This document shows, piece by piece, positions 12,001-21,240 of a stretch of 64,000 nucleotides of DNA (the first letter of the stretch is position 1; each line of letters starts with the position of its first letter). Below the pieces are notes generated by a model. That model had not been told where the DNA came from, made no database searches, and saw only the letters and a list, made by a program, of their open reading frames with translations. Both the position numbers and the translations under genes were made by a program. Origin of the DNA: Xestospongia muta (Eukaryota > Porifera > Demospongiae > Haplosclerida > Petrosiidae); NCBI GenBank assembly GCA_963693285.1, contig OY848924.1:3365214-3429213 (forward strand), in the 5' to 3' direction.

Positions 12001-15000
12001 AGCTTTAAAAAGAATATAAAAAGCACATGTAGAAATTTGTCTGTGTGTACAAGATGTCACAAACTAGTGTCTCAATTTCTTTGTATCATGCTGCAAGGAA
12101 AGGTCCATTCATTACTATTGAAATGAAATCTAAAATAGTGATAGAAGATTTACAACAAGACTCTAGCATCTTTCCAAGCCTAAGATTAGCTTTTATGTTC
12201 TGACAGAGAGCTCATATTTTGAAATAAAAATAATACATTATTCAACTGTTTCTATCTCTTTCATTACAAAAGTCTCATAACCTTTAAGTCATATTTCTTT
12301 AAACACTCTTTGATGAACAAGTCTTCTTCTTTGTTTCTTCAATTTCCATATCATTGCTAATTGTAATTATATTCATTGTTTCTATGGCATACTTAACAAT
12401 ACCTGCACTATGACTGTGAACTATACTGTATATTCCTTATATGGAATAATCACTGACCATGTTTCAATATATAGTGGTTAGGAAACACATAATATTTGTT
12501 GAACACTCATGTACATATACATGTATATTATTATAATATCTTGTACTGATATAATACATACTAGTAGTATTATATACATGCACATGGAGTGAACACAATA
12601 CACAAGTACATGGAATATAAACCATCTCTATACATAATACAAACCTTGTCACAAATATTGGGGTCTGCCTTAGCTGTTAAGAGTAACTGAACTATCTCAA
12701 TGTGTCCTTCCCTTGAAGCATTATGCAAAGAAGACTGATGATCCTATAGAAAGAATAAATAGTAAATTACTAATAACTATTCAATATTACAATAGATAAC
12801 ACTGCTAATAGTAATTATATTCATTGATTCTATGACTTACAGTACTTGCACTATGACTGTGAACTTAAGTGTATATTCCTCATATGGAATAATTACTGAA
12901 CATGCTTCAATATACAGTGGTTAGGACACAAACATAACAACTGTTGAACACTTATTCATAATGCTCATGTTTTCTGGTACTATTGTACAAATATTAAACT
13001 AACAGGACCTTAATATCCTCTTGTTCATACTGAAATAAAGTTTTGAAAAGTAGCCAAGCTTTGCTTATGAATGACAATATACAAATGAGATATCTCCTGT
13101 ACTGATATGTACAATTACCATGTTGTAGCTTTATTGGTAACATTATATTTTAATATTTCTAATATTAGTACCTCTCCAATATAAACAAAGTTCTGTCCAT
13201 GCATGCATTTACATGTTCTAATAATAAGTACATACTGGCTTCATAATTAATTTTACCCACTGTATAATTAATTAGAATTGAGATAAACTAAAGTTTCTGT
13301 TATAGACTATAACAATTGTATTTAGCAGTTTTGGACAAACAAAATGTATCAGAAACTCTTGACATAAAGGAGATTTGGTTTGTTAACTTAATAGAATACC
13401 TCGCTACTCTCTAAAAGAGTATAGCACCTATGTAAAAGACATCAAAATGACAATATTCTTTCAAAAGTTAGGGCAGGAATTATATAAGATTGTTGGTTCA
13501 TGTTGTCTGTAACATGTTTAGTGATTTACATGTACATGTATATTATTATTATAATATCTTGTATGATATAATACATACTAGTAGTATTATATGTATGTAC
13601 ATGGAGTGAACACAATACACAAGTACATGGAATATAAACCATCTCTATACATAATACAAACCTTGTTACAAATATTGGGGTCTGCCTTAGCTGTTAAGAG
13701 TAACTGAACTATCTCAATGTGTCCTTCCCTTGAAGCATTATGCAAAGAAGTCTGATGATCCTATAGAAAGAATAAATAGTACATTACTAATAACTATTCA
13801 ATATTATAATAGATAACACTGCTAATAGTAATTATATTCATTGATTCTATGACTTACAGTACTTGCACTATGACTGTGAACTTAAGTGTATATTCCTTAT
13901 ATGGAAAAATCACTGAACATGCTTCAATATACAGTGGTTAGGACACAAACATAACTGTTGAACACTCATCCATAATGCTCATGTGTTTCTGGTACTATTG
14001 TACAAATATTAAACTAACAGGACCTTAATTTCCTCTGTTCATACTGAAATAAAGTTTTGAAAAGTAGCCAAGCTTTGCTTATGAATGACAATATACAAAT
14101 GAGATATCTCCTGTACTGATATGTACAATTACTATGTTATAGCTTTATTAGTAACATTATATTTTAATATTTCTAATATTAGTACCTCTCCAATATAAAC
14201 AAAGTTCTGTCCATGCATGCATTTACATGTTCTAATAATAAGTACATACTGGCTTCATAATTAATTTTACCCACTGTATAATTATTTAGAATTGAGATAA
14301 ACTAAAGTTTCTGTTATAGACTATAACAATTGTATTTGGCAGTTTTGGACAAACAAAATGTATCAGAAACTCTTGACATAAAGGAGATTTGGTTTGTTAA
14401 CTTAATAGAATACCTCGCTACTCTCTAAAAGAGTATAGCACCTATGTAAAAGACATCAAAATGACAATATTCTTTCAAAAGTTAGGGCAGGAATTATATA
14501 AGATTGTTGGTTCATGTTGTCTGTAACATGTTTAGTGATTTACATGTACATGTATATTATTATTATAATATCTTGTATGATATAATACATACTAGTAGTA
14601 TTATATGTATGTACATGGAGTGAACACAATACACAAGTACATGGAATATAAACCATCTCTATACATAATACAAACCTTGTCACAAATATTGGGGTCTGCC
14701 TTAGCTGTTAAAAGTAACTGAACTATCTCAATGTGTCCTTCCCTTGAAGCATTATGCAAAGAAGTCTGATGATCCTATAGAAAGAATAAATAGTAAATTA
14801 CTAATAACTATTCAATATTACAATAGATAACACTGCTAATAGTAATTATATTCATTGATTCTATGACATACAGTACTTGCACTATGACTGTGAACTTAAG
14901 TGTATATTCCTTATATGGAATAATCACTGAACATGCTTCAATATACAGTGGTTAGGACACAAACATAACTGTTGAACACTCATTCATAATGCTCATGTTT

Positions 15001-18000
15001 TCTGGTACTATTGTACAAATATTAAACTAACAGGACCTTAATTTCCTCTGTTCATACTGAAATAAAGTTTTGAAAAGTAGCCAAGCTTTGCTTATGAATG
15101 ACAATAATTATACAAATGAGATATCTCCTGTACTGATATGTACAATTACTATGTTGTAGCTTTATTAGTAACATTATATTTTAATATTTCTAATATAAGC
15201 TCCTCTCCAATATAAACAAAGTTCTGTCCATGCATACATTTACCTGTTCTAATAATAAGTACATACTGGCTTCATAATTAATTTTACCCACTGTATATTA
15301 AATTAGAATTGAGATAAACTAAAGTTTCTGTTGTAGACTAGAATAATTTTTGACATAAAGATCTGGTTTGTTAACTTAAAAGAATACCTTGCTACTCCCT
15401 AAAAGAGTATAGCACCTATGTAAAAGACATCAAAATGATAATTTATTTTCAAAAGTTAGGGCAGGAATTCTATAAGATTGTTGGTTCATGTTGTCTGCAT
15501 TATGTTTAGTGATTTACAAGTACATGTATATTATTATAATATCTTGTACTTATAAAATACATAATAATAGTATTACATACATGTACATGGACTGAACACA
15601 ATACACATGTACATGGAAAATAAAGCATCTCTGCACATAATACAAACCTTGTTACAAATATTAGGGTCTGAATTAGCTGTTAAGAACACTTTTTCATAAT
15701 GCTCATGTGTTTCTGGTACTATTGTACAAATATTAAACCAGTAAGAATTTAATTTCCTCTTGTCAACAGCAAAATAAAGTTTTAAAAAGTAGACAAGGTT
15801 TGCTTATGAATGACAATAGACAAATGAGATATCTCCTGTACTGATATGTACAATTACCATGTTGTAGCTTTATTATGCACTGACTAGTGACTAAATGACT
15901 AAAACAACTCTTCTTCTATATAGAATAGTCAAGAACTTTCTTCATATACACAATGTTTATGATCATAAAATGTATAGTATAAAAACAGGTGTGCTCATTG
16001 AAGTATATATAGTACACAATGAATATTGTATAGTGGCTTTGTGGATTAAACTACTGGTATCTACACAAAATATTACAATGTCTTAGTATGTTATTTATCA
16101 AAATTATTAGATGACACTGTCATCATATCATGACATCATATCAGTATAGCTTTATAGGCTTTTTATGACAATCAAAATATTTCACTTCACATAACACTGA
16201 GTATTATATGACTTATCATAAAAATATTATATTGTATCCACAAACTTGTAATCATTAAATTAATGACAACAAAACTATCTATTACTAGTAAACAATCATT
16301 TATTATTATAAAGTAATAACTTACTTCTTTGTTCTGATAATTCACATTTGCCTTCCTTTGAATACTTTCTTTTACAATGTTTATCAGTCCTCTGTCTGCA
16401 GCTGCTAACATAATTTCATTCTAATAAATCACAACAAGTAAATACAGATAATATACATTATAATAAATACAACAGTATATACAAGTGTTGAATTTAATTA
16501 CATATAATTGTGACTAGTAAATAAACCACTAATTAATTACCCAGTTCTATATATATAAATGTATTCTTCTAATAATTATTGTATAAATGATTGACACAAG
16601 TCTATCATCTTTACTGAATACTTTGTCCTAAATCTCAATGATGGCTACATATTATTCTAAATGTACATATAATGATAGGATCTCTATTAAAATGAATATT
16701 GTGTCTGTTATATGAACTGCTCCTGGTATTGATGTGGTATAAATTTAGGTTTCTAACAAGTTGTAAGATAAGGTAACAAACCATGCTTACTGTTCACTCC
16801 AAAATATATCATTAAAGTTAGAAGCATTATAGCTATAATTTAAAATACAACACTTGTAATGAATGAATGTGGGTATGGCTACTGTGAAATATAGTTGTTT
16901 AGTCAATCTGTGACAATTTCTTTCATAAATATAACATGAAGGCAATTATTAACACTGTATAGTGTACCTTAGTGTGACATAATATGCTTTAAACTAATGC
17001 TATAGTTAGTAGCTAGGAATAAGAAAGGTAGTATGGAGAAAACTAGACATAAACAATATATGTACTAATATGTGTATTAGGACTTGGTAATAACTAGGAG
17101 ACATTTTCATGTAGTATACAAGTATGTACATGTACATGATATCAATATAACAAACAAGTATTCTAATAATTATAAATATTGACCTCAACTACATACTATA
17201 CTTGTATACACTTACATAATTAGGAGTAGCTCCTGCATTTTCAAGAAGACCTACTATTATGTCATGACCTTTGATGTAAGCTATAGTATGAGGTGTTATA
17301 CGATGTGTAAGATGCCCAGGCACAAACTATATAAGATGAACAAAGACAGTTTAATATATGAAATAAATCCAATTACATATCTGTGTATACACAATACAAA
17401 CACAGTTAAAACAATCATACTCACTAAATCTACATATTTTTAATTAATTACTAAGTTAGTAAACACAAATAATAACAGACTAAATAATAAACTAATGAGA
17501 TCTTACATCACGATAACGACATTTGAAGTTTCCTCCATTCTGGAGTAATTGTTTCACTTTGTCTACATTTCCATTTTTAGAAGACTCCCAAAGTTGTCTG
17601 TCCTATATAATAATAAACAATTCATTACATTTAAAATAGTAAATCATACAGACTAATAAAACTATAGGACTAGTCAAATACACAATACACAAAGTGACAA
17701 TATTTATATAAAATAAAAAGATGTAATTAGGATTATAACTAACAGACAATTTACTACAAATACAAGACTCCACTAACTAATAATAATTGAGTTTATAATC
17801 TGATATAAAGAATAGTAAAGATAACAATTACTAGAAAACTTTCCAATCAGTGATCTTTGATTATTGAATGTCACTCTCAAATGGTAGTCTTATCACTTGT
17901 TGATCAATATTGATATATATATTGTGGTTGATATTCAAGGAAATACAGTAGTTATATTATAATAAAACTTGAACTAGACAATAAAGGATACAACTAGTAT

Positions 18001-18182
18001 TAACAATACCAGACACTAGTCTACTATAAGAGTACTCACTTACTACATCATCATATTTATCATATAACATGTAATGTATTGATTGTACACTAACACATGT
18101 AGTATAATGGATTAGTTAATATTATACTTACAAGTCTCTGCTGTTCATATGATAGCTCTTTTTCTGTTAGCTGAGCTGCCAT
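2946..18182 (-). CDS. Ankyrin-repeat gene, 5' portion (12 exons; continues past left edge)
   Basis: Coding exons in order: 18132-18182, 17507-17602, 17216-17326, 16325-16420, 14676-14774, 13662-13760, 12645-12743, 11704-11802, 11468-11572, 8713-8811, 8214-8318 and 2946-3050. Every exon is a multiple of three and every junction is phase 0 with AG/GT borders, giving 388 residues without a stop. The first ATG (MAAQLTEKELSYEQQRL) has A at -3 and G at +4. Residues 18-118 are degenerate ankyrin-like units; from about residue 119 there are clear 33-35-residue ankyrin repeats with TALH/SPLH and ADPNICD signatures. Ankyrin arrays bind protein partners. No stop codon or 3' end is in the window. Exon order (HQSALHF then CTPAHYA) matches the Roco gene at 57-64 kb, so a Roco/death C-terminus may follow outside the window; that is inference. 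Whether every tandem exon is included in the mRNA is unknown. Confidence 0.8.
3759..4543 (+). mobile_element. IS630/Tc1-type transposon, internally deleted, TA target duplication
   Basis: The 785-bp element is flanked by TA (3757-3758 and 4544-4545). Its ends are inverted repeats: TGTTTGAGTTGAATTGG at the left and, reverse-complemented, TGTCCGAGTTGAGTTGG at the right. The host sequence around it is itself a repeat that exists without the insertion at 2642-2643 and 7910-7911 (CTGTTTGTTA then TTCTTGTG), so two empty target sites can be read directly. Inside is a frameshifted N-terminal transposase remnant; the DDE catalytic half is missing, so the copy cannot move by itself. Confidence 0.85.
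3902..4235 (+). pseudogene. IS630-like transposase N-terminal remnant
   Basis: An ATG at 3902 opens 44 codons (KGKRLKSKDIVVNVYDYL), ending in TGA at 4034. The reading then continues in other frames: PLKRTSDATGVSHTSIKRLR, AFSTPTKRYK and VDDFDRKAIRQKIT. This string of helix-turn-helix, SxxTPxKRYK and DDFDxxxIR motifs is the N-terminal signature of the IS630-related transposases common in invertebrates (family knowledge). At least two frameshifts and one stop separate the pieces, and nothing downstream resembles a DDE domain before the element ends. Confidence 0.75.
5671..6699. mobile_element. MITE-like decayed DNA transposon, copy B
   Basis: Sister of 349-1379, with ends CAGGAGTGCATGAGCG and GCACTCCTG. 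The forward frame at about 6082-6282 preserves the most transposase-like string (NLCADFTSAHPGYTIYP, then ETFLSQVKH). Both copies are equally broken, so the decay mostly preceded the segmental duplication. Confidence 0.5.
8214..8318 (-). CDS. Ankyrin exon RGCTPAHYAAENGH
   Basis: A 35-codon phase-0 exon between tttctag and gtaagt encodes one complete ankyrin repeat (CTPAHYAAENGHADTVKLL, then GQADINTKDSL). It has all hallmark positions (TPAH, GH, VKLLI). Its nearest relative in the second gene of the window is the exon at 62357-62458 (RPAHFAAEKGYVDALNLL). Confidence 0.85.
8713..8811 (-). CDS. Ankyrin exon NHQSALHFASSAGH
   Basis: A 33-codon phase-0 exon between ttctctag and gtttgt encodes one ankyrin repeat ending ADPNICDE. 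It belongs to the same subfamily as the three tandem exons at 12.6-14.8 kb and the exon at 63624-63722, and is the most diverged of this gene's copies. Confidence 0.87.
8974..9831. mobile_element. TTAA-flanked non-autonomous element (piggyBac-type target)
   Basis: The element is bordered by TTAA (8970-8973 and 9832-9835), and its ends are inverted: CCTCACTGTG at the left and, reverse-complemented, CCTCGCTTTG at the right. The interior is richer in G+C and CpG than the surrounding intron, as expected of an insertion. It has no transposase frame. TTAA target duplication is the hallmark of piggyBac-type transposition (family knowledge), so a non-autonomous piggyBac-like element is the best guess. 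The 66-aa ORF at 8966-9166 lies across its left end and is not considered real. Confidence 0.55.
9804..9831. other. 10-bp perfect hairpin at the element terminus
   Basis: CCTCGCTTTG and CAAAGCGAGG form a perfect 10-bp stem around an 8-base loop (CGCAAATG). It forms the right end of the TTAA-flanked element and so doubles its terminal repeat. Confidence 0.8.
11468..11572 (-). CDS. Degenerate ankyrin exon DDLLLTSAENGD
   Basis: A 35-codon phase-0 exon between ttttaacag and gttagt reads DDLLLTSAENGDMHNINVAL, then ASGANANVYPGG. It keeps the helix-turn-helix spacing of an ankyrin repeat but lacks the TPLH start, which is typical of a capping or boundary repeat. Confidence 0.8.
11704..11802 (-). 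CDS. Ankyrin exon WGQSPLHIAYWYGH
   Basis: A 33-codon phase-0 exon between ttttatag and gtaagt encodes a complete ankyrin repeat (GQSPLHIAYWYGHNNIVKLL, then GGDMDQVRN). Confidence 0.87.
12645..12743 (-). CDS. Ankyrin exon, tandem copy 1
   Basis: A 33-codon phase-0 repeat (DHQSSLHNASREGHIEIVQL, ending ADPNICDK) between cctatag-type acceptor and gtttgt donor. It differs from copies 2 and 3 mainly by S for T in HQ(S/T)SLH. Confidence 0.87.
13662..13760 (-). CDS. Ankyrin exon, tandem copy 2
   Basis: A 33-codon phase-0 repeat (DHQTSLHNASREGHIEIVQL, ending ADPNICNK). Splice sites are intact. The final D-to-N change is the only residue separating it from copy 3. Confidence 0.87.
14676..14774 (-). 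CDS. Ankyrin exon, tandem copy 3
   Basis: A 33-codon phase-0 repeat (DHQTSLHNASREGHIEIVQL, ending ADPNICDK) with intact splice sites. It is the first of the tandem set in transcription order, after the exon at 16325-16420. Confidence 0.87.
15648..15686 (-). pseudogene. Truncated fourth ankyrin exon
   Basis: Only the 3' part of the exon survives (LTANSDPNICNK before gtttgt). A deletion joins the exon middle directly to downstream intron sequence (TAAGA then ACACTTTTTCATAATGCTC), so the acceptor is gone and the piece cannot be spliced as an exon. Confidence 0.85.
16325..16420 (-). CDS. Ankyrin-like exon NEIMLAAADRGL
   Basis: A 32-codon phase-0 exon between ttattag and gtaagt (NEIMLAAADRGLINIVKESI, then RKANVNYQNKE). 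It has the ML-AA-G-IV pattern of an ankyrin repeat. Confidence 0.82.
17216..17326 (-). CDS. Ankyrin-like exon FVPGHLTHRITPHTIAYIKGH
   Basis: A 37-codon phase-0 exon between ttatatag and gtaagt. The core TPHTIAYIKGHDIIVGLLE is a diverged ankyrin repeat; the first seven residues are an insertion at the repeat boundary. Confidence 0.82.
17507..17602 (-). CDS. Ankyrin-like exon DRQLWESSKNGNVDKVKQLL
   Basis: A 32-codon phase-0 exon between tatatag and gtaaga. LWESSKNGNVDKVKQLLQNG is a typical N-terminal capping ankyrin repeat. Confidence 0.84.
18132..18182 (-). CDS. First coding exon of the ankyrin gene
   Basis: Seventeen codons (MAAQLTEKELSYEQQRL) end in phase 0 before gtaagt. ACAATGG gives a good initiation context. 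The short polar helix-like leader feeds directly into the capping ankyrin repeat of the next exon. No upstream in-frame ATG was seen close by. Confidence 0.75.
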
Positions 18183-18183
18183 T

Positions 18184-18214
18184 GTCAGCCACCAGGGGCT
18201 GACAGCCCTTGGCT
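18184..18214 (-). promoter_or_regulatory. Overlapping hairpins directly 5' of the start codon
   Basis: GTCAGCC (18184-18190) pairs perfectly with GGCTGAC (18197-18203) around a 6-base loop, only two bases from the ATG. GGCTGACAGCC (18197-18207) and a further CAGCC/GGCTG pair can form alternative, mutually exclusive stems. If transcribed, the 5' leader would be strongly structured next to the start. An effect on translation is inference. Confidence 0.5.
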
Positions 18215-18790
18215 GGTACTGTTAAGTTTATTTAGTTCTATAATAGAACATTAAATATCAATGTACATATATCAGTTATACTATAATGTATTATATATAT
18301 CACTTTATATAACAAAGAGAATAAATTGTATGCTCTTCATTTATTGTTGCTGTAAGATCATATACAACATGATCATGACAACAATTCAATGTCATCCCAC
18401 TCATGAGATCAAGTACAGCAATAAATAGTTTCTTTTTCCAGATGACGCTTTAAAACTGATATGTCAGTTAGGATCGCATCTTGTTTTTTGAGGGTGAGCC
18501 TGAGCGAGCTGCACATTTGTCATGTCAATAGGAGAATTTGACCATATACGTACGTCATTCCGTAATACTCTAATTTAGCGTTAAATAATTCTAGAATAAA
18601 TGAAAAATTTATGAAGATTACGGCTTGCTTCAGGTGCAACAAAAGGGGCTGTGTAAAGGCTACGTCTGCACTAAAAGTGGACGATTTGTACCAGCTGCTT
18701 GCCAAGCCGTCATAGTTCCTGTGGTAACACGCAAATATCTGCCTCTAGCGTTTTTGAGTCATAAGAGACTAGGTACACAGTCATACAGAG
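18215..18790 (-). promoter_or_regulatory. Putative 5' leader/promoter region of the ankyrin gene
   Basis: This region upstream of the start codon is richer in G+C and CpG than its surroundings, especially 18460-18770 (TACGTACG, GCGTTTTTGAG, GGTAACACGC), as is common around metazoan promoters. No clear TATA box or initiator was identified. The 61-aa ORF here is not supported. Confidence 0.35.
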
Positions 18791-20605
18791 ATATTTGGTG
18801 ATATACTAATGGAGCACCATTCAGTTTTATGATGATCTTTTAATGCATTAATAGGACTGGACTATGACATCTTAAAAAACTACAGATGTATGGCTTATTC
18901 TAATACATTATAGAGTGTATGATTTTAGGACTTAGAGATAAGGATTGCTTTAATAACAAGTTATTGTGGCAAGTTTTCTTATAGAATCTCCAAATATATA
19001 ACATCTGCTGTTAGGGTTTAGTTTAGGTCTAGTCAGTGAACTATAGGGAGTGTCATCTCTTCACTCTAAATGCTAAATATTTGGTATAAAGTATTTGGAC
19101 AAACGTTTAGACTGTTCACTGCATGGAAGGTCCCTTTGAGCTTCCATATTGTCATGTATTATAAAAAAGACTATAACCCATTCTTCTGCTGTTAGAGAAT
19201 GTCAATAGTCTCTCTGTGTTAGTAAAGCTAATAAGCTGATCTTAATGCACAAAGCATTTGCACAGCATATCTAAAGCAGTAATTGAAATCAAGCAAGAGT
19301 ATTCAAGCTTTAGATCTGGGACATTCAGACAATACAAATTAACATTTAACATTTAAGGTTGACGTGCTAGAGATCAATATGCCAATCTGTCCCACTGAAC
19401 TTGTTACTTTATACACCTCTGGTCTGTAACATTTGATATATAAATCACATACAACATTATCTTGGTGCATGTGTACAACCTATGAATAAACAACTGCAAC
19501 ATGAAAATATATTCAGTAGTTCCTATGCAATTTTTGACATGAGTCAACAAATTTAAATATGTTAGACCCATGCATGTGCTACTGCATGATTACCTCCTAG
19601 AGTATTTCTCTAAACAAGAACTACATACTGACAAAACCATTCACATACCTACCACTGGGAGGAGGGTCTGACTACAATAGAAGTATCTGTATGCTGACAC
19701 ATACATGTATATATGTATATCATAACATTATTATAATCTATATTTTTGTCTAAGTAGTAATGTAGTTATCAGTAACAAATAAACAAATATTGCTTTCTTT
19801 ACTTACACAATTAGATCACACTCTTCAATTCAAAGTCTTCTTTGTCAAAAGTATTTTGTGTGTGGTATAGAATTTATCATCACATGATGGCAATGATGCA
19901 GTGTGGGTGGAACATAAATGGTTTTCAAAATACTCACTCATTTACATAACAATACAAGTGAATATATTCATGATTTTAACAATCAAATAGTATCACCTGG
20001 TGTTAATATCCACACTAATACTTGTATGGTTGTAACACCTTCCTTACAGAGGTCTCACAAATACATGCGTCATAATATAAACACTTCTTAATAGTTATAC
20101 AATTACCTAAGATATTATGAAGACTACTAGTTTAGTATTGATCTCTTTGAACATATAACATACTTTGTTTTCCTTTAAAAATGAAAATGATTAATATAAA
20201 ATTACATAAAAATAATTAAGATCTGTTTGAATTGGCAAAATATAATTTCAGAACATATTAATTTAAAAAAGTGTTATTTGGTACATCCATAGAGGATATT
20301 CATAACATACATCCGTTGTGTTTTCTGTAAACTCAAAAAAATGTTTAGCAAAGAATAATGAAAAAAATATGATTACTGAATTAATCACTGATCACAATTT
20401 CATTATTTGAGCTTTTTGTCATCTTTATCATTACTATTATTAGAGAGCAAGATATTATAACAAAATGAACAAACGAAGATAAAGAGAGGTTTATTATGTA
20501 TGGTTGTGATACTTAACAACACTCACATGACATTTCATAGTAAAACAAGCAGTATATGATCTCTGTTAGTTACAGCCATAAATGATAACCTTTGAAAATT
20601 TAGAC

Positions 20606-20609
20606 TATA

Positions 20610-20642
<33 letters not shown>

Positions 20643-20644
20643 AA

Positions 20645-20670
<26 letters not shown>
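20606..20670. repeat. Compound microsatellite (TA)n(TG)n(GA)n
   Basis: Uninterrupted runs of TA, then TG, then GA. It lies about 400 bp from an inverted copy of the fold-back element, whose direct copies at 27-28.5 kb are bordered by (CT)n runs. Confidence 0.9.
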
Positions 20671-20675
<5 letters not shown>

Positions 20676-21059
20676 AATTAATAAGTAATTTATCTGTGTT
20701 TATAATCACAATCTATGCATGATCACTCACACACATCATTCTAATGTTTGTCAGAATATTATGTGATACTGTCACAAAGTCATAGATTAGATTTTAAAAT
20801 ATCAAAGAGCTGTAGGTTAGACTTTTCCCCTTTTCTTTTTGACATACATAAATTCTTTCTTTTTATATAAATCACAAACATTTATATATGTCAGGGCTAC
20901 ATATTAAAGAAACATACTAAATTATACACAAATAGAGACTAAGCGTCATTTCACCAAAATGAAAAATACTATGTATTTACAAAGAACTCTATGCATAATA
21001 GCAATAAAATACCATTCTCAGTTTGGTGTCAGATAAGACCTACCACCCATTTGTGACTA

Positions 21060-21240
21060 AAACAATAAGTTATTAAAAATTCATTGAAATAAGATTAAAT
21101 TTTGTTACTTTGAGCGCTAAAGACCACACAGCCGGAAGATGCACTGGGATATACCATTGATTTTTAATAAGATAGTTCTGTTTGCTTGCATGTAAATGTG
21201 GTCTATAAGTTGTACAATTAGTTATAGTCTTTTTCAACTT
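21060..21240 (-). mobile_element. Diverged inverted copy of the fold-back element
   Basis: AAGACCACAC, GATGCACTGGGATATA, CATTGATTTTTAATAAG and TGTGGTCTATAAGTTGTAC match the reverse complement of the unit repeated at 27.2-28.45 kb. Confidence 0.6.

Larger units (their letters stand above)
12430..15860 (+). repeat. Tandem ~1.0-kb units, each with an ankyrin exon (3.4 copies)
   Basis: The homologous exon borders lie at 12645, 13662, 14676 and 15648, giving periods of 1017, 1014 and 972 bp. Each unit includes the exon, both intron flanks, a CCTTATATGG-type motif, the run TCTAATATTAGTACCTCTCC and an AT palindrome near TACTAGTAGTATTATAT. Units two and three are almost identical, indicating recent duplication or gene conversion. 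An older, diverged intron copy is recognisable at about 9.85-10.3 kb. The fourth unit has a deletion that removes half its exon. Confidence 0.9.
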
